A stretch of DNA of 64,000 bases from Eublepharis macularius (GCF_028583425.1 NC_072801.1:19488001-19552000), one strand, 5' to 3'. Shown: positions 1-15,000, counted from the first letter of the stretch. Notes: generated by a model from the sequence alone, not told the origin. Program-made: numbers and translations.

Positions 1-696
1 TAAAATAATTGTTATTGACTTTACACACCAACAAAGGATCGCTTTCTGTCTATCAGACAAAACATTACCGTGATGTATCTCCTTTTGAGGGCGGCAAGCA
101 CATCCAAAAGTCAAGTCTGGTCAGTGCTAGCCAGCACAAAGATGGCAGAGACTAGTCAGTGCAGTGGTTCCCAATGTTGCAGAGCCTGTGGACGCTTCTG
201 GAATTTTCAGAACAGGATGGGCACTACCACAAAACAGCTGCACTGGGAGGTTGGAGCCAATAACAAAATGTAAGGCAGGAGGTTCAAAGTCATGTCTTAT
301 CCTGTAATGAGGTCAGCTGTTTCCAAGCAGTTGCTCCTTTTGGACAAAAAGAGATGCCTTCTGGACTCCTCAGAAGCACCTCCTGCTCCAGTGAGGTGGA
401 GGAAAATTGGGATAGGCTTTTTGCCCGGGGAAGAAGGACGTGGGTGCTGGGAAACAAATCTGTAGGCACCATGTTGGGGTGGATCACTGAGACCAATTAT
501 GGCATACAGGGATGCAAATCACTTGGTTCAGTCTGTCATTATACCTAAGTATACTGATCTTCTGACACTCAAACAAATGTTGACGGACTGAGTGAAAGAC
601 TGATGCACTGTCAATTCTTTTCTCTTCTACAGTAATAAAAAGTAGCACATAAGGACAAGTGAACTAAAAAGTCAGGAATACAACAGGCCTACTTAC
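1..696. other. TMC7 intron 13, partial
   Basis: This is downstream intron sequence of TMC7. I searched it on the minus strand for the CGPF-type exon that follows in TMC proteins and did not find it. No repeat was recognised. Confidence 0.6.
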
Positions 697-827
697 TGTG
701 TCATGCTGAGTCCCAACGGAATGAAAGCCAATATCAAGCCGATCAAGAGCACCACCAGGAAGAAAAAGTTGGAGCTTGACGCTCTGAAAGGCCGCGCAGA
801 AGGCTTGCATGTGTGCATCAAACTTAT
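697..827 (-). CDS. TMC7: TMC7 exon 13 (last in window)
   Basis: Residues about 570-612. It encodes [20 protein letters not shown] and the helix [16 protein letters not shown]. The donor GTAAGT is intact, so at least one more exon lies beyond the left edge. Confidence 0.93.
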
Positions 828-3800
828 CTGGAGAGGATGAAAGAGCAAACTCTCTCAGTCCAAGCGCCACAATATTGATCCCAGGCCCTAAGAAAGACTT
901 CGGCTTCTTTTCCGAATCCCTTGATCAGCAGAGGAGCTTAATAAATGGGAAAACACCAAGTGCTCACCTGCTGACCTCAGTGGCCTGCCAGTAAGCCCCG
1001 AGCATTTGCCACTCAAAACTGGAAAAAAGGTCCAATGGGCCTTCTGTTTCTTATCCTCAGCTCTAATTTCCTCCCTTGTCATTCTCTTCTTCCACTGCAG
1101 CTTCTGATCACAGTTCCTAAAAGTACTCAAGTTTGACGATTTAAGGCCTTGCACTTCCAATCAAGGATCCTGAAACTATTTTCCAGAAATGATAACAGTC
1201 TGCTACAGAAGAAACCGGAGGAGGTTTCAAGGTAAATACTCTTGGATTGTCCACAGGTCATAGCATCTCTCTACTATCAGCACCATCTACCTCTGAGCTA
1301 ACAGTCTACCAGTTGTTTATGTGATCTTTCAGCTTTTCAAGGAAGTTTGATTTAGCCTCCAACTCATCTTTGAATCAGAGGATCGAACAAGTCACGTGGT
1401 CACCATCTCACCAATCATGTGAGTGTTTATGGATGGATTTCACAAATGCTTTCTCTCTCTCTCTCTCACACACACCCCGTGCAAGTTTTCCCCCCATCCC
1501 CTTACGAAATGCACAGGTGACTCCATTCAAAAGACATGGGTCCAACACGCCTTCTGCACTATAACCATCACACTGGCAGCCATAGGAAAACACAAGCTTT
1601 TCTGCTTGTATAGGGGATGGGCGCTGAAAGCACATCTGACTGTTCTGCAAAACAGTTTCATGCAGGTTTCACCCATATAAGGCAAGAAGGAAAAAAAGAA
1701 AAGAAATACCCTGCACAAAATAATGATGGTTGTGTGACTGGGGTTTTGTTTCATTTTTTAAACTTTCCATGAGAATTCAGTGCAGGATGAAAAATTTGGG
1801 GTTTTGTTTTCCATTTGTCAAACAAACAGTGCACCCAGTTCTTACTGCACAGATACCTTTTTGACATAAAAGACAATGAAATATTTTATTGTTGCAATCA
1901 CAGGGAGAAGTGGACAATAGAAAGTTCCAATCCAGCAGATGGTTTGCCCATAAACAATTTCCAAAACGTTGTCAGGAATAGCAAACTCCTGCAAGCCGCA
2001 CCACCGGCAGGCCTTCAAAGCACAATGGGTCATGATCAACCTAAGAACAAAGATGTAAAGCAAAGTCCTTGATTTTAAAGTCCGGCAACAAAACTAAATG
2101 GTGTGTTTTGCATCTGAAAACATGTATTTATGTAAATGGAACCATACTGATAGAACTGCATTAGAAATATATTTATAGCTTGCCCCCATCAATTTGCTTC
2201 CTCTTCTCTTCCTCATTGCAATATTAGCTAAGGATAGTGAGGTAAAATATTTCACCTCACTATCCTTAGCTAACATTGCAATGAGGAAGAGAAGAGGAAT
2301 CATGTACACCACGCTATGCCCTTTGGAGAGAGAGTGAGGTATTAAACTGAGTTGCTTATTATGGTCATAAGCCAGCAAAATAAAACATACAATAGCAAAA
2401 ATATTATATTAGAAATGGATACACAGAAGATATAGAAACAGCAAATATAATTAATTAAATCACCACTGAACTACAGTAGACTCTAGTGGCTGCACAAAAA
2501 CTACCTACTCTATCCATAATCCCAGTATCAAGGTCTGCAAAAATAAGGGAGGTATATAATTCCTCCAATCTGCCAAGGCTTGGGTAGGGGGCGGAGAAAC
2601 AGGAGTAATAAAAGCATATCTGTGATTGCCATAGAAGGGGTAATGCAGTTGAACACGCCTAACCGTTTCAATTTCCCCACTTGCAAAAAGGAGATATATT
2701 TCCCAGTATGGCACACCATAATATCTCCCTTCCAAAAGTGAAGAGGCAAGAGAGCATGGGATAAAACCTAATAGACAGCCACAACACTTTAGGCAACCCC
2801 TGAAACTTTAGTATAATGGTTGGGAGGGGTAGTGTCCCTACCCAACACTGATAAGGGAAACAGAACAGAGCCTGCAAAATAAGTAACCACCTGCTAGTTG
2901 GAAACACTGCACCAGAAAAAGTTAAGATACTGCAGCCTGTATGAATTATGCAGCTGCGTTGGGCCAGGGCTGCACAGTATTAGCTTGGTTTACCCCAGTA
3001 ACCTCCAAGCTTGCAGAGAGAGCTTGGAGGAAGAGGTGGAAGGTCTCTAATTTGTGGCGAAGGTTATGAAACAGCAGAAGAGAGTCCCTGCTCTTTCTGA
3101 CCTGGTCCAAACAAACACCGGTGCGACGATTCAGCCTCTCCCCCTATCAATAATCTCCAATTTGTCTGCATTTGAGGATAACAAAGAGAAGTCTGAGTCA
3201 AGGATCCTCTAATGCACGCAAGGAGGAGGCAGGGAGCATAACAAATAAGCAGAGCCTATGCCTATCACAAGCAGAGGTTTGTTATGACATCTGAATGCAG
3301 CTTTCCCAGTGCACAGCCAAAAAAGAGAAGCAAGTGAGATCAAATTAGCCTTGCCCAAAGGCCAGTTCAATAAATAGTCTGGTAAAGCTTCCTGTCTGAT
3401 CAACTTCATTACATTTTTAACATCCTTACTTGGGCCTGATTGGGGGGGGAAAAGCAATTGATTTGAACAAAGGGCTTCCATACCATGCCCTAACAAAGGA
3501 ACTCTTTTTGATAAGGACTACTACATCAAAGTATGTACAGACTGATCCCAAACTATTTCTGGAATAAAGTGCGGTGAAACTTTTTCATCCAAGTTGCATA
3601 CTCACTTTCTAGGGAAGTCAACAAAGACTGTAGTTGCAAAAATGATTATGAAGTCAAAGATCATCAGTTTATACATCTCCTGTCCAACCCGTGATTCCCA
3701 GCACTGAAATGAAAGATGAGACCACAGACTAAATCCAGCAGCCAATGGAAGAAAAGAGAAAGATTTAGTGGTCCATAAAAACAGCATCACATCACATAAA

Positions 3801-6000
3801 AACAGTGCCACATCTTTCCTTGTTTGATTTATGTTATGGACATTCTTTTTTAAATTTTTGGCTGTATTGTATGAATTTCTGCAATTAGGATTTTTTTTTA
3901 CTGTTACTGTGAGCCACCTTGAGTGTCTGTTAGACGGAAAGGCAGCCCACAGTTTTGACAAACACATAAAAGCAAGATGTAGCTATGCAGCCCAGTCACT
4001 CCTCTGCTTAAGAGACATTCAAAGACAAGTGACTGAAAGGGAGAATTTTTCCCACAGGCCTTGCAGCGATTTAAACTCACATGCAAAATCTACTTACAGG
4101 GTAGAGCTCGTAGTTGTATCCACAGGTTTCACACTTTTGGTCAGTACAGCGCGTGATCCGGGTCCACAGTGAGAACAAGAGAACGCCAATGTTGGCCAGC
4201 CGCACAAAGACACACCTTTGAAAGGGATTGAGAGGCAGCACACCAATGAATATTCCTTTAGTACTATATTCTAATATTTGCGCCATTCATCTAGAACCTT
4301 TGCTTCAAAATCATGACGGTCAATCGGATGACAGTAAGACACACCTTTTACTATCTACACATAACCCTGGGATCATTGAGTCTGTGGCTAAATTTCTTTG
4401 TTGTGCATCGAAGAGGAGAAGAATGGTTTAAGTGATAGGGCAAGGGATTTTTTTTTGTCTCCTTGCTGACTGTGCATATGTATGTCCTGTTATGCCAATA
4501 AAGGTATTCGATTCATTTTAGTACTATAAATGTTGCAACACCTGATCACACAAGGAGAGCAGACCAACTGATCCCACTGTTTTGTACCATTAGCCACCTT
4601 GAAAGTTTAGATTCTCTAATAAGAAGGCAAGGCACACAAGTTTCCTAAATGAAATATATCAATAAAGGCTCCTTCATGATACTCTGTTGAGGAACCAAAA
4701 TACCTGTTCAGGATAGTGGCACAAATGCTTACCTTATCAGCGTTAACCGGATTTCAAAAGCGGGAGAATAGTCTTCAAACTTGATGAGAACAGAAAAAAT
4801 TAACGGGGCAATGAAGTTCGCCATTGTGATCACTACAGAAGGCAAGTACTGTACCCAGAGATTATCCTCTAATCTGCTTTTGTCCTACACAGAGAGATGA
4901 AGTATATGGTTAGTTGGTAAATCTGGCTAACTGGTGGGGGCAACTGTCACTTGCCAAGACCTTCCCTAAATGCCATGTGACCCAATTCTTACAGCAGCAA
5001 CTCTTTCAGGGAAATACAAGTGCATCTAGAACCTGCTTGGGCAGTTTTTCAACTGTTCCTTATACTCTGAAAATCTTATTGGTCTTTAGAGATCTATTGG
5101 GCGCGAAATCTTGCTCTTCTACTGCAAACCAACATGGCTATCGAACTGAAACTTCCCTAGTTCTAACTAAAAGCTGTGTACATATGCCTTAATACAGCCT
5201 CCCACCATAAGTTATAAAAACAAAAGCAGAGATGAAATGGAAAGCTATGGCAACATCTTGGACAAGACACTGTCTCAGCCCCTACTCTTGTATGTCATGG
5301 AAGGTAGCTCATCCCTGTGAGCTACCTTACAGGGATGTTGTGTGAATTCCAACAAGTTACGGGTCCATGGAGAAAGGGGGCATATATTACTACTCCTGCC
5401 GCTTTAAAATTGCTAATCTGCTCTATCTCAATATTAGACTGCTCAGAGCAGTTTGTAAAAATCAGCCCATCACTTACATAGGAAGTATTTTCTTGTGAGT
5501 AGAGAGTAGCTCGATAGATAGAATAAAAGCAGGTTGACAACACAGCAAGAACTACGAGATTTAAGAATATTCTCAAACAATAGATACGGATCTTCTCATG
5601 GGTGGTTCTTTCCGCCACTCTCTGCCTCAGCCTTTCTTCCTCCAGGTCAGTCTGTAAAACAGCAAATGACAAGAGCAACCCTAGATTGTAGTTCAGAGAT
5701 CTGCCCCTTGAGTAAGTCTCAAACCACAGTTAAAGACTGACGCTCCTACCTTTAAGCCAGAGTTTGAAAGGTAAGGGTAAAATTCACTCAGGTGTTGGGG
5801 CGGGGGGGGGGAGGGAGAGGAGAGTGGCTTCCAGATGCTGGGTTCCAGTTTGCACAATGAAGTTTTCAGGGAGCCAGCATTACTTTTGCAGGACTCTCTG
5901 AGCCCTCACTGGTACATGAGTGCAAGAAAATCAGCATGGGCAAGGAAAGCATTTTTATCCTGTCCATCTGCTGAAGGCACAGGAGAGTGAGTGAGTGAGA

Positions 6001-6049
<49 letters not shown>

Positions 6050-9000
6050 AACACGGACTCGGTTCCTCATTGTGGGCACGATCAGCGTTTTTCAATATTT
6101 TCCCAGACATTGGGGGAGGGAGGGAACTATGGCCACCACTCTGATCTTGTGATAAGGAAACAGTTACCAACTCTGACCAACCAAGGGAAGAGAGCAGGGA
6201 TACTCATTACTTGTTAGCAGTTACTGCAGGAAGCCTCTGTGAAGCGAAATCTCTGCACACTTCACACAATGGTTTACAAAATGAAAGGCAATGACTACAG
6301 ATGGGTCTCAGTTTTTCCTCCAGCTTGGATACTCAGCTCTGATAAGTCCCATCCACTTTTTAATTAGATTTCTATCTCAAGCACAGCACAGTATGACATG
6401 TTATAAAGAGAGACACACGTACACGCACAAACACACTCACTTTAAGTTCATAGTGCAAACTGTTGTGCTTCAACTGTGCAGCATTTACATCTGTGATACA
6501 GAAGTCCCAGCCAGCAAATATCTTGTTGCAGTAGCTCTGAAACTGATCTTCATTACGGACCAAACTTTGCTTAAACCCTTCGACAGATCTAATAGAGGCA
6601 ATGCGCATTTTAAAAATAAATTAGATTCATCGCTAGCAATATCCCCTGTTTTTATAAGAATAGGCTCGAGTATTCACCATCTAGTCCTATGCATAGTTCC
6701 TCAGAATTAAATTCTGTGGAACTCAACGGGACTTTCTCCAAAGCACAGCCTTACAGCCAAAATGCAATCAGCATCTCACGAGGAACGTGTTACTCTGCTG
6801 CTCTGCTTCAGATGGCAGGTGGAGAAACTGCAGTTTTTAAGGCACTCACGCTTAAAAAAACCTTTGCAAATGTGCAACCAGAAATTCAGCTTCAAACCCA
6901 CTTCTCCCTGCAATAAAAGGGAAGTCTGAGAGCCCAAAGCAGAATAGCCTGGGGATGAAGCATCAGCTGAACGGGCCCAACGAACCATTGTGGGACTATC
7001 TGGCAAATTTCCTAAGTTCCACTCAGAAAGGAGCAGTATGGATCTCTGCTACACCAGATGGCTGCTCCTTCGGAAGAAAAAGCTCTGATTGCAGTGGTGC
7101 AGTCAGGCCAGCTAATTAGTTTTTAAGCTGTTCAGTACAGTGCCAGTAATAAAACTCTGTCAACAATGGTTTTATTATTAATAACCCTATTCCTTTCTAT
7201 AGAGATTTTTAAAATATGTAAAGCCTTTTTGATAGGCTTTATCGCAGCCCTTATCTTGGTCATCCTCAAAGCAACCTTTTGATGTAGGCAGCAAAATGAT
7301 AAGACAGATCACTACGTACAGCCTGAGCAAACATTGGTTGGTTACCTTTTAACGATCCAGAGAAAGCTCAGAGAAAGGTAAGCCAGTGTGGTCAGTAGAT
7401 ACGCAAGTGGCACGCTGTATCTGACAACACCAAAATATATGGTGTCTACTGAGTAATAGCCGTAAAAGAGACTCGTCATTTCAAGGAAACCCTGCCACAG
7501 GTTAAAGCAACAAAAGGAAGGGCAAGTTACTACACACAACATAAAACAACATTACACTCAAACAAGCTGATCTGAAGAAACCTTGACAAGTGACAAAAAG
7601 CAATTTTCTCTCCATTCCTGAAGCCACTCGGTGACGTTGAACCCCTAACAAAGCCACACTCTTTACTCTTCTCATTTGCTTATTAAGGAATACAATGTCA
7701 TTATTACCCTGCAAATTGCATATTAGGATTTTATCTAAAAGCGAAGGGCGGTAAGCCACAGCCGTGAGGATCAAAAAATCAATGAAATGTATGGATCAAT
7801 CCACAGAGACACCAATGTCATTTTTATGGTGTGCAAAGTGACTATGTGCTTAAATGAATACTAATAAATATTTAAACGCTCTTACAAAAACCAAGCCACA
7901 TTCCAATAATAATCAATCACATTCCAATCCAAATTGTAAATACAAAGATCATATCTCCTGATTGTCAGCTGTAATAGTCCATTCAATATCACTACATAAT
8001 ATATTTAGAGAAACACTGGTTCATCTGTTCTTTTTTTGCAGCTGCGCAGAAGATGGATAGTCTAATAGGAACACCATTGCTTCAGGTAAGCCTTAATATG
8101 AAAGAACAATGTCTAATCCTCCTTCCACAGACAAACAAGGGGGAAAGTGGATAACCCCCTAGCCCAACAGGGGGCCGGCTGATTTTCACACTTGTTCTCA
8201 TGTGTATACTTCCTTAAAGGCCACGTACTCTTGATGTCACTTGAGAGACATTCACCTTTGATTTTGATCAGTTCACGGTGGACTGCGTACATGGCCACTG
8301 AGAAAGTATACACATGAAAAGCATGAAAATCAGCCAGCATCTTGTCGGGCTAGGGGGTTATCCACTTTCCCCCTTGTTTGTCTGTGGTTCCACCTGAAAA
8401 GGAAAAGGAAGGAGGATTAGACATTGTTCTTTCATATTAAGGCTTACCTGAAGCAACAGTGCTCCTATTAGAGCATTCATCTTATTTGGATTGGAATGTG
8501 AGTCTCATCGGAATGTGGCTTGATTTTCGTAAGAGCTTTTAAATATTTATTAGTATTTATTTAAGCACATAGTCACTTTGCCCACCACAAAATTGACATT
8601 GGTATCACTATAGATTGATCCATAGATCTCTCTCTTTTTAAAATCTCCACGGCTGTGGTTTACCACCCTTTGCTTTTGGCTTTTGCCTCTCTGGCTTTTG
8701 CAGTCTTCAGCATTAGGATATTTTGGCCCACCATTCCTCTACATACAGGGTTTTCTTTTCCTCTTCGTATTCTAACTGCTCAGGTTCAGGATTGAAGGTG
8801 GTGGTGGGGAACAAACTCCCATTTGCCTGGGTGCCTGCATTCTGACATCGTGGCAAACTGGAGCTTGAGTCAAGGCTTCTTAAATACTAAGGGAGATGAG
8901 AACACAAAAATAAGCTGAATTTCTTCCTCTGTTTGCCTGATGCATCTGATGACGAGAACTGTGGTTCTCAAAAGCTTATGCTACAGTAAAGGTTAGTCTT

Positions 9001-12000
9001 AAAGGTGCTACTGGACTCTTCTCTATTTTGCTACTACAGACTAACATGGCTAACTCCTCTGGATCTGTTTGCCTGTGATATCAGAAGATAGCCAAAAGTT
9101 TCCAAATTTCATCTGCCCTCCCAGTAATTCAGAAAGCTGTTTTGCCTCCTAGGGACGCTCTCCATTTTTGCTTTTAACTTGGGATTTTAAAAAATATAGA
9201 AGCATTTACTTACTGTGCCAGAAAGAAGATCTATAATGTAAGTGTAGAAATAAATCAGTCCTTTGGTACCACTCACTATATAAACTGTGCACTGTGGCTC
9301 TGTAGACAACAGATTTTAAAAAATTCACTAGAAGAATTAAAGCACTGAACTCTTTGCTCATTAACGACATCCATCTTATGCTTGTAAAAAAGAATTTTTT
9401 TTTATCCTGCTACAAAAAGAGGGTCAGTCAGAAGAGTTTTTAAACTCTTGATGGGCAAGATAGACAAAAGGAAGCATTTCTTTACACAACAAAACATTAA
9501 TTTGTGGGACTCATTGCCACAGGATATAGTGATGGCCGCAAACAGACGGCTTTAAAAAGGGACTGGAAAAGGAGGATAAGCCCTTCAATAGCCATCAGCC
9601 ATATCTGGAGGCAGCATACCTCTGAATGTTACACTGCTGGCTGGCAATTGCAGAAGGCAGCTTTGGCCTCTATGGCCCTACTTGTGGGCATTCTGGGGGA
9701 CCTGATCCCTCTCCACGCTGGTGTAGACAGACCACTGGTCTGGAGAGGCTATTCTCATCTTCTTACCTGTGCTCTTCAGGGGAGCTTTAACATAGCTGCC
9801 ATTGAAGACACCATGTTTAGAAACAGTGCTAGGAAGAGTGACAAAGATGAACATCAGGAGGAAGATAACGACGTTCAGCAACACCAGGAACCGCAGAAAA
9901 GAGAAATAAGACTGGATTCCAGTTCCAAATTTTCCTGCATAGATTTTAAAAGAGGGGTGTCTTTTACAATCCACACATCACTTATCAAAGTAAAACAACA
10001 TTAAGAAAAATTACAGTGCATCAATGGCATTCTGGCAGCAGCAAGCCCAGGATGCATCTGACCCCCTTGCATCACGTAGCATTTTTCATAATATGAGGCA
10101 TCAGCCTGGCTAATGCAAGGGAGGTGGACTATGCTGTCCCCAGACCTTGAGGGAATGAGGCAAAGGCACAAGAAACAAACCTAGAAAGTGGCAACCATTT
10201 TTTCCTGCAGCATTCTGACACTTGTACTGTAGCAGAGTTTCCCAACCTGTGGGTAGGGACCCAAAAGTGGGTCCCAGGCCAGCCAGCCCTAATAGCAACT
10301 CCTGCCCTTTGCTCCCTTCTCTTTCTCTCCTCTCCTTCCTTGCTGGCTTCTCACATTCTCACTGTGCCCTTTGCAACAATCATGAGAGGCAGAAGCTGTC
10401 TAGCAACTAGTAACTTTACAATGGTAGGTGAAGAAGGGGATGAAAGGCTGGAAAGTAAATGGGAGCTGTTCAGTGTGTGGGAAAGTGAGAGGAGAGAAAG
10501 AGGTTCATGTGAGCATAGGCTCTGTCTTGGCACTGCTCCTTTAGCAGTCCAACCTCTTGCTCAGCCCCCTGCAGTGCTTCACTGCCCTTGACCTGATGTG
10601 GGAGATGTATTGCACTGAGCCACTTGCCTCCCACCTCTTTGCCAATATCTGCCACCTTCCCACATCTCCTCAATCCAACAGCCTCTCCCCAGCACCGTTT
10701 CAATCTCTTGGGCCAGCCCTGGATGGGTTGCCTTACAAAGTAAATTTGGATTTGTGGGCCATCATACCAAAAATGTTGGGAACCACTGCTGTAGCAGTCC
10801 AGTATCAGGCACTAGACCAGACTGAGGACAACTGGCCTATTGGCTCCTGGGGTACCCTAGATTAACACAAGTGCAATTTCTCTTCGGAGTGCTGACATAG
10901 CCAAGGTGAATTAAAGAGATGCCCAGTTCTCCCTCCTGGACACCAAATATGTATTGCAGGGATAACAAATGCCAGGTTGTTGGGTAGGAGGCTTGGATGT
11001 ATTGACTGCCATGTTGAGGGCATCCAACCTCTTCCCCAAACTACCTTGATTCTGAGGTTCTACAAATCACCTTGGTTATCCCTCTGCTGGCCATCTCTTT
11101 CAAACCTATAAATGGGAGGAGATACGGCTGTCCACTGGGGGAAGAGTATAAAATTTACCCTGGCCACAGCCACTACTGCACAGATGACCAATACCCAAGT
11201 ACTGAAAGCAATTACAGCCTCCAGGAGCTTCAGCTCCACAGGTGGATCTCAGATTGGTGGGATGCCCAGGAAGCAGCTCGTCTTATACCATTGCATGGAG
11301 TCATGCCATTGAGAGATCACGTGAAGCAGAGGTTGTACTAACCTCTGGGGGCTCAACCTCCATGCAGCCATAAAGTTACATAGGCGACTCTGGGCCACTG
11401 ATTCTCAGCATAATCTACCTCCTAGGACTGCTGTGAGGATAAAATGCGAAGGGAGAACTGTCTCTGCCACACTCTGAGCGTCTTTGGAAGACGGGCAGGA
11501 TAAAAAGATGTAAGAGAGAGGTAAGGGCATGGATTTTCACATGCCACATTGTTCCTACTTTGGGGGGAGGTATTCCTTCCTGTGCTCTTTGGTTCAGCAA
11601 TCAAGTGCCAAAGAAGGACAAATAAGGCTTTTGCAGATGTTCCCCTCAGACATTCAAAATGTGTTCCTATGCCTAAAGAGGTCAAAAAACAGCAGCCGCA
11701 CCCTCAATGCTGTGAATGTCATGTCTCCAAAGTTCCAAGTAAGACGACAATTCTTTGGTCTCCTCTACAAGCTTTCGCCATGATTTCCTGCTTGTCTGTT
11801 TCCACTGCAGCCACACTGACAGGTATTTTGTGTTCGCCTCCTGAATATCCCTTGCAAAACAACAGAAATGGAAACATGACAACAATATAGCCACAGTTTT
11901 CTTCTGGAACCAGCAAACCAACCCCACCCCACCACAATTTGACTCAAACTGTTTAAGAAGTCCAACAAGACTAGCTTCAGAAGTTCTCTCTCCTCCAAGC

Positions 12001-15000
12001 AAAATTACCTAATTTATTCTGATCAAGGAACAAAGCATAGATTTAAGTGTGGAATACACCCTTAAATATATGCTGTTTGTTCCCCAGGTTCCTTCCTATT
12101 GCAGACAACACTCTGAATATGAAACCCTTGCTTCCATCTGCTCCTGCAGGGCTAGCTCCACAAAGCATTAAGGACAGCTACTTACTACAGCCAGAAAACT
12201 AGCAACCCCTCCGCACAACACAGCCAATGTTTTTACTTTCCATGGATCACTCAAGCCACCCGGAGGCTTTTTATGGGCTTAAAGACACAGTTTAATTCCT
12301 TCAACCTGAATTTTCACATAAGAAAACCAGTTTTGTGACTGAGTAAATAAAGAAGTTTGTAGTGAAAAATGGGAGAAGACTGGAGGCTCCCATCATGCTT
12401 GACTGAGAGAGCAGTTCTAAGGAGGTCTACTCAGAATCCTACTTGTGTATATTTAACAAGACTTCAGGAACGCATTCTTAGGATGGGCACTGTGAGTTTC
12501 CCAGAGACCCCTTTCCGTTTTGTTTGCGCACTAAGGATATTTAAGATAGTTTGGCTCCCTTCTGTCTCATAAACTCTGTTGATTCACACCAATTATTTAC
12601 TTGTCCTTTACCATGGTTAAGCACAAACTAAGCTAATGGGAACAGTTCTGAAATTTACTTTCAATTGGATGGTGAAAAATTACGTAGTCTCGTTACATTT
12701 TAATTTGATTTTCTTTTAACATGAAAAAGCTTATTTAGCTAGGAAGTACTCAAAGAACTTTTCGCTACTTGGAAATGGATTTAGAAGGGAACCATATCCT
12801 GCTGCCAGAAGTCCTTTCACTTATGCACTAAGATATCTGACACTTTGCTGTTACATCACAGAGCCCAGGAGGCTCTGAACCTCAGACACACACCCTTCCC
12901 TCCTCCATTCAAGTATGACTTGACAACAAAAGATTTTTTCTATTGCGGAAAACCTTAGTTTGTAACTACAAGTGAACTGCAAACTACGGTTTTCTGTGTT
13001 CCCTAAAAACCAGTATCCCAAACTCTAGTTCACCTCTGGTTTGGAATCTTGAGAAAGGGCATGGAACAGTACATCATAATACAGATGTAGAGTCAAAATA
13101 TGGTTTCCTACTAAAGAAGAAGTCTTCAATTATTTGCAACAGGAGGAGTTGGGAAAGAGAATGTGCAAATCCAATGGTTCCCGTACCCCTTTCCTATTAA
13201 AACCAAATATAGTTTGTTGAGGTATGCCTTTGCATCCCCCTTTCCAACCAAAGGCACCCCGTCCCGAACATGGACAATGAAAGCTAGGCCACATAAAACC
13301 ATTTCTAAACCAAAATCTTTTTTAAAACTACAGAACATATTCACAGTAGCAAAAATAATCAGAGCAAATAAAATCAATTACCTCCAGTTACTAGTAGTAC
13401 TAAACAGTAAATTTAACCAGAATGCCTCCTGGACAGACTAGCCAAGGTTTCACTGACCATTTTAAACAGAAATAGATACAAACAGCACAGCTCCTTCATA
13501 ACTTGGAAAAGGAAGAATTGTGCTCTAACCTCAGCCGCCTTTTTTCTGCCATACTCAACGCATATTCTCTCAGGGGCTTGGCAGGCTCTCGACTCCCAAT
13601 CCTTTCTATAAGGCTTCTAGACTCCTCAGAAGTTGACCGAGCTAAGCTGTGGTTGTCACGTGTTCCAGCTGAAGTTCTCCTTCTCAGCATAGACTGGTAA
13701 CTGGGCAGCTCTTGTAGGAAAGTAACTGTTGGGGACACATTATGTGCATCAAGCACAAATACGTCTGCAAAATTGAAGAAGGAAAAAGGTCAAAGGGATT
13801 CAGATTTTAACTGGAGAACAAGAGTGCAAGCCTAAGGAAAGTTACACTCTTCTAAGTACATAGAAGTCAATGGGTTTAGAAGGATGTAACTTTGTTTAGG
13901 ATTGCACTGTAAAAGTTACACCTGCACTACAAAGGTAAAAAGAAGCAAAAATCAAGTGACCCCCCTTAAAGATGAGCAACATTTATTTCTTTATAAACTT
14001 TCATGGGTCACGGCTAGGGTTGCCAGCCTCCAGGTGGTTGCTGGAGATCTCCTGGAATTATAACTGATCTCCAGACGACAGAGATCTGTTCCCCTGGAGA
14101 AAACAGCTGCTTTGGAGGGTGACCTCTATAGAATTATATCATGCCGAGGTCCTTTCCCTCTCCAAACCCTGCCTTCTCCAGGCTTCACCCCCCCACCCCC
14201 CAAATCTCCAGGAATTTCCCAATTTGGAGCTGGCAACCCTAGTCACAACCCGCTTCATCAAATAAATAAATATGCGATAGAAAAATCATAATGGGAAATC
14301 TCATGCAGCAGGTGAAGGAGAAAGTCAAGGCTTGGTATGAATTTCAAGTATAAATCTCAATGTCAAGGAAAGTTGGGACCAGATGTAGAAAGGTTAGGAG
14401 TAAGTCCCAGCATAAATTAACAGAATTAGCACTTACACATACTGGATAGTGAGGAAAAATCTGTTTCTGTTCTGTTTCAGCATCTCTTCATTGGATTCTT
14501 GCTAATGTTATGTCTTTGGAAACTTGTGTTTATTTACCCTATGGCATTATTTATGGAAATGTCCTTGATATTAACTATACTGATCTCACTCACTGGAATC
14601 TGCCTTAAGTCTCAGTGAGAAAGGTGGACTATAAATGAAATAAATAAATAAAAATAAGTTCAAATAGATTTGCAAACAAGTTGAGTGAAAATAACTGACA
14701 CTGACAGGTTGATAAAACACGTGTAGAAACACCAATTCAAATGTCCAAAAAGCAGGTCCCTCTACTGCTATTTGGGACAGCAAATGCAAATCAGTTTAAC
14801 CGTGTAAAGTGCCCTGAACTTCCTTGGAGAGTAGGGTTGCCAGCCTCCAGGTAGTGGCTGGAGATCTCCCGGAATTACAATAGGTCTCCAGGCCACAGAG
14901 ATCAATTCACCTGGAGAAAATGGCTACTTTGGGGGATGGACTCTATGGAATCATGCCATGCCAAGTTCTTTTCATTTCCCAAACCCCACTTTCTCCAGGT

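Noticed and set aside
9504..10004. A 166-codon plus-strand frame
   Set aside because: It runs from a CR1-like repeat into the antisense of TMC7 exon 4. Not a gene.
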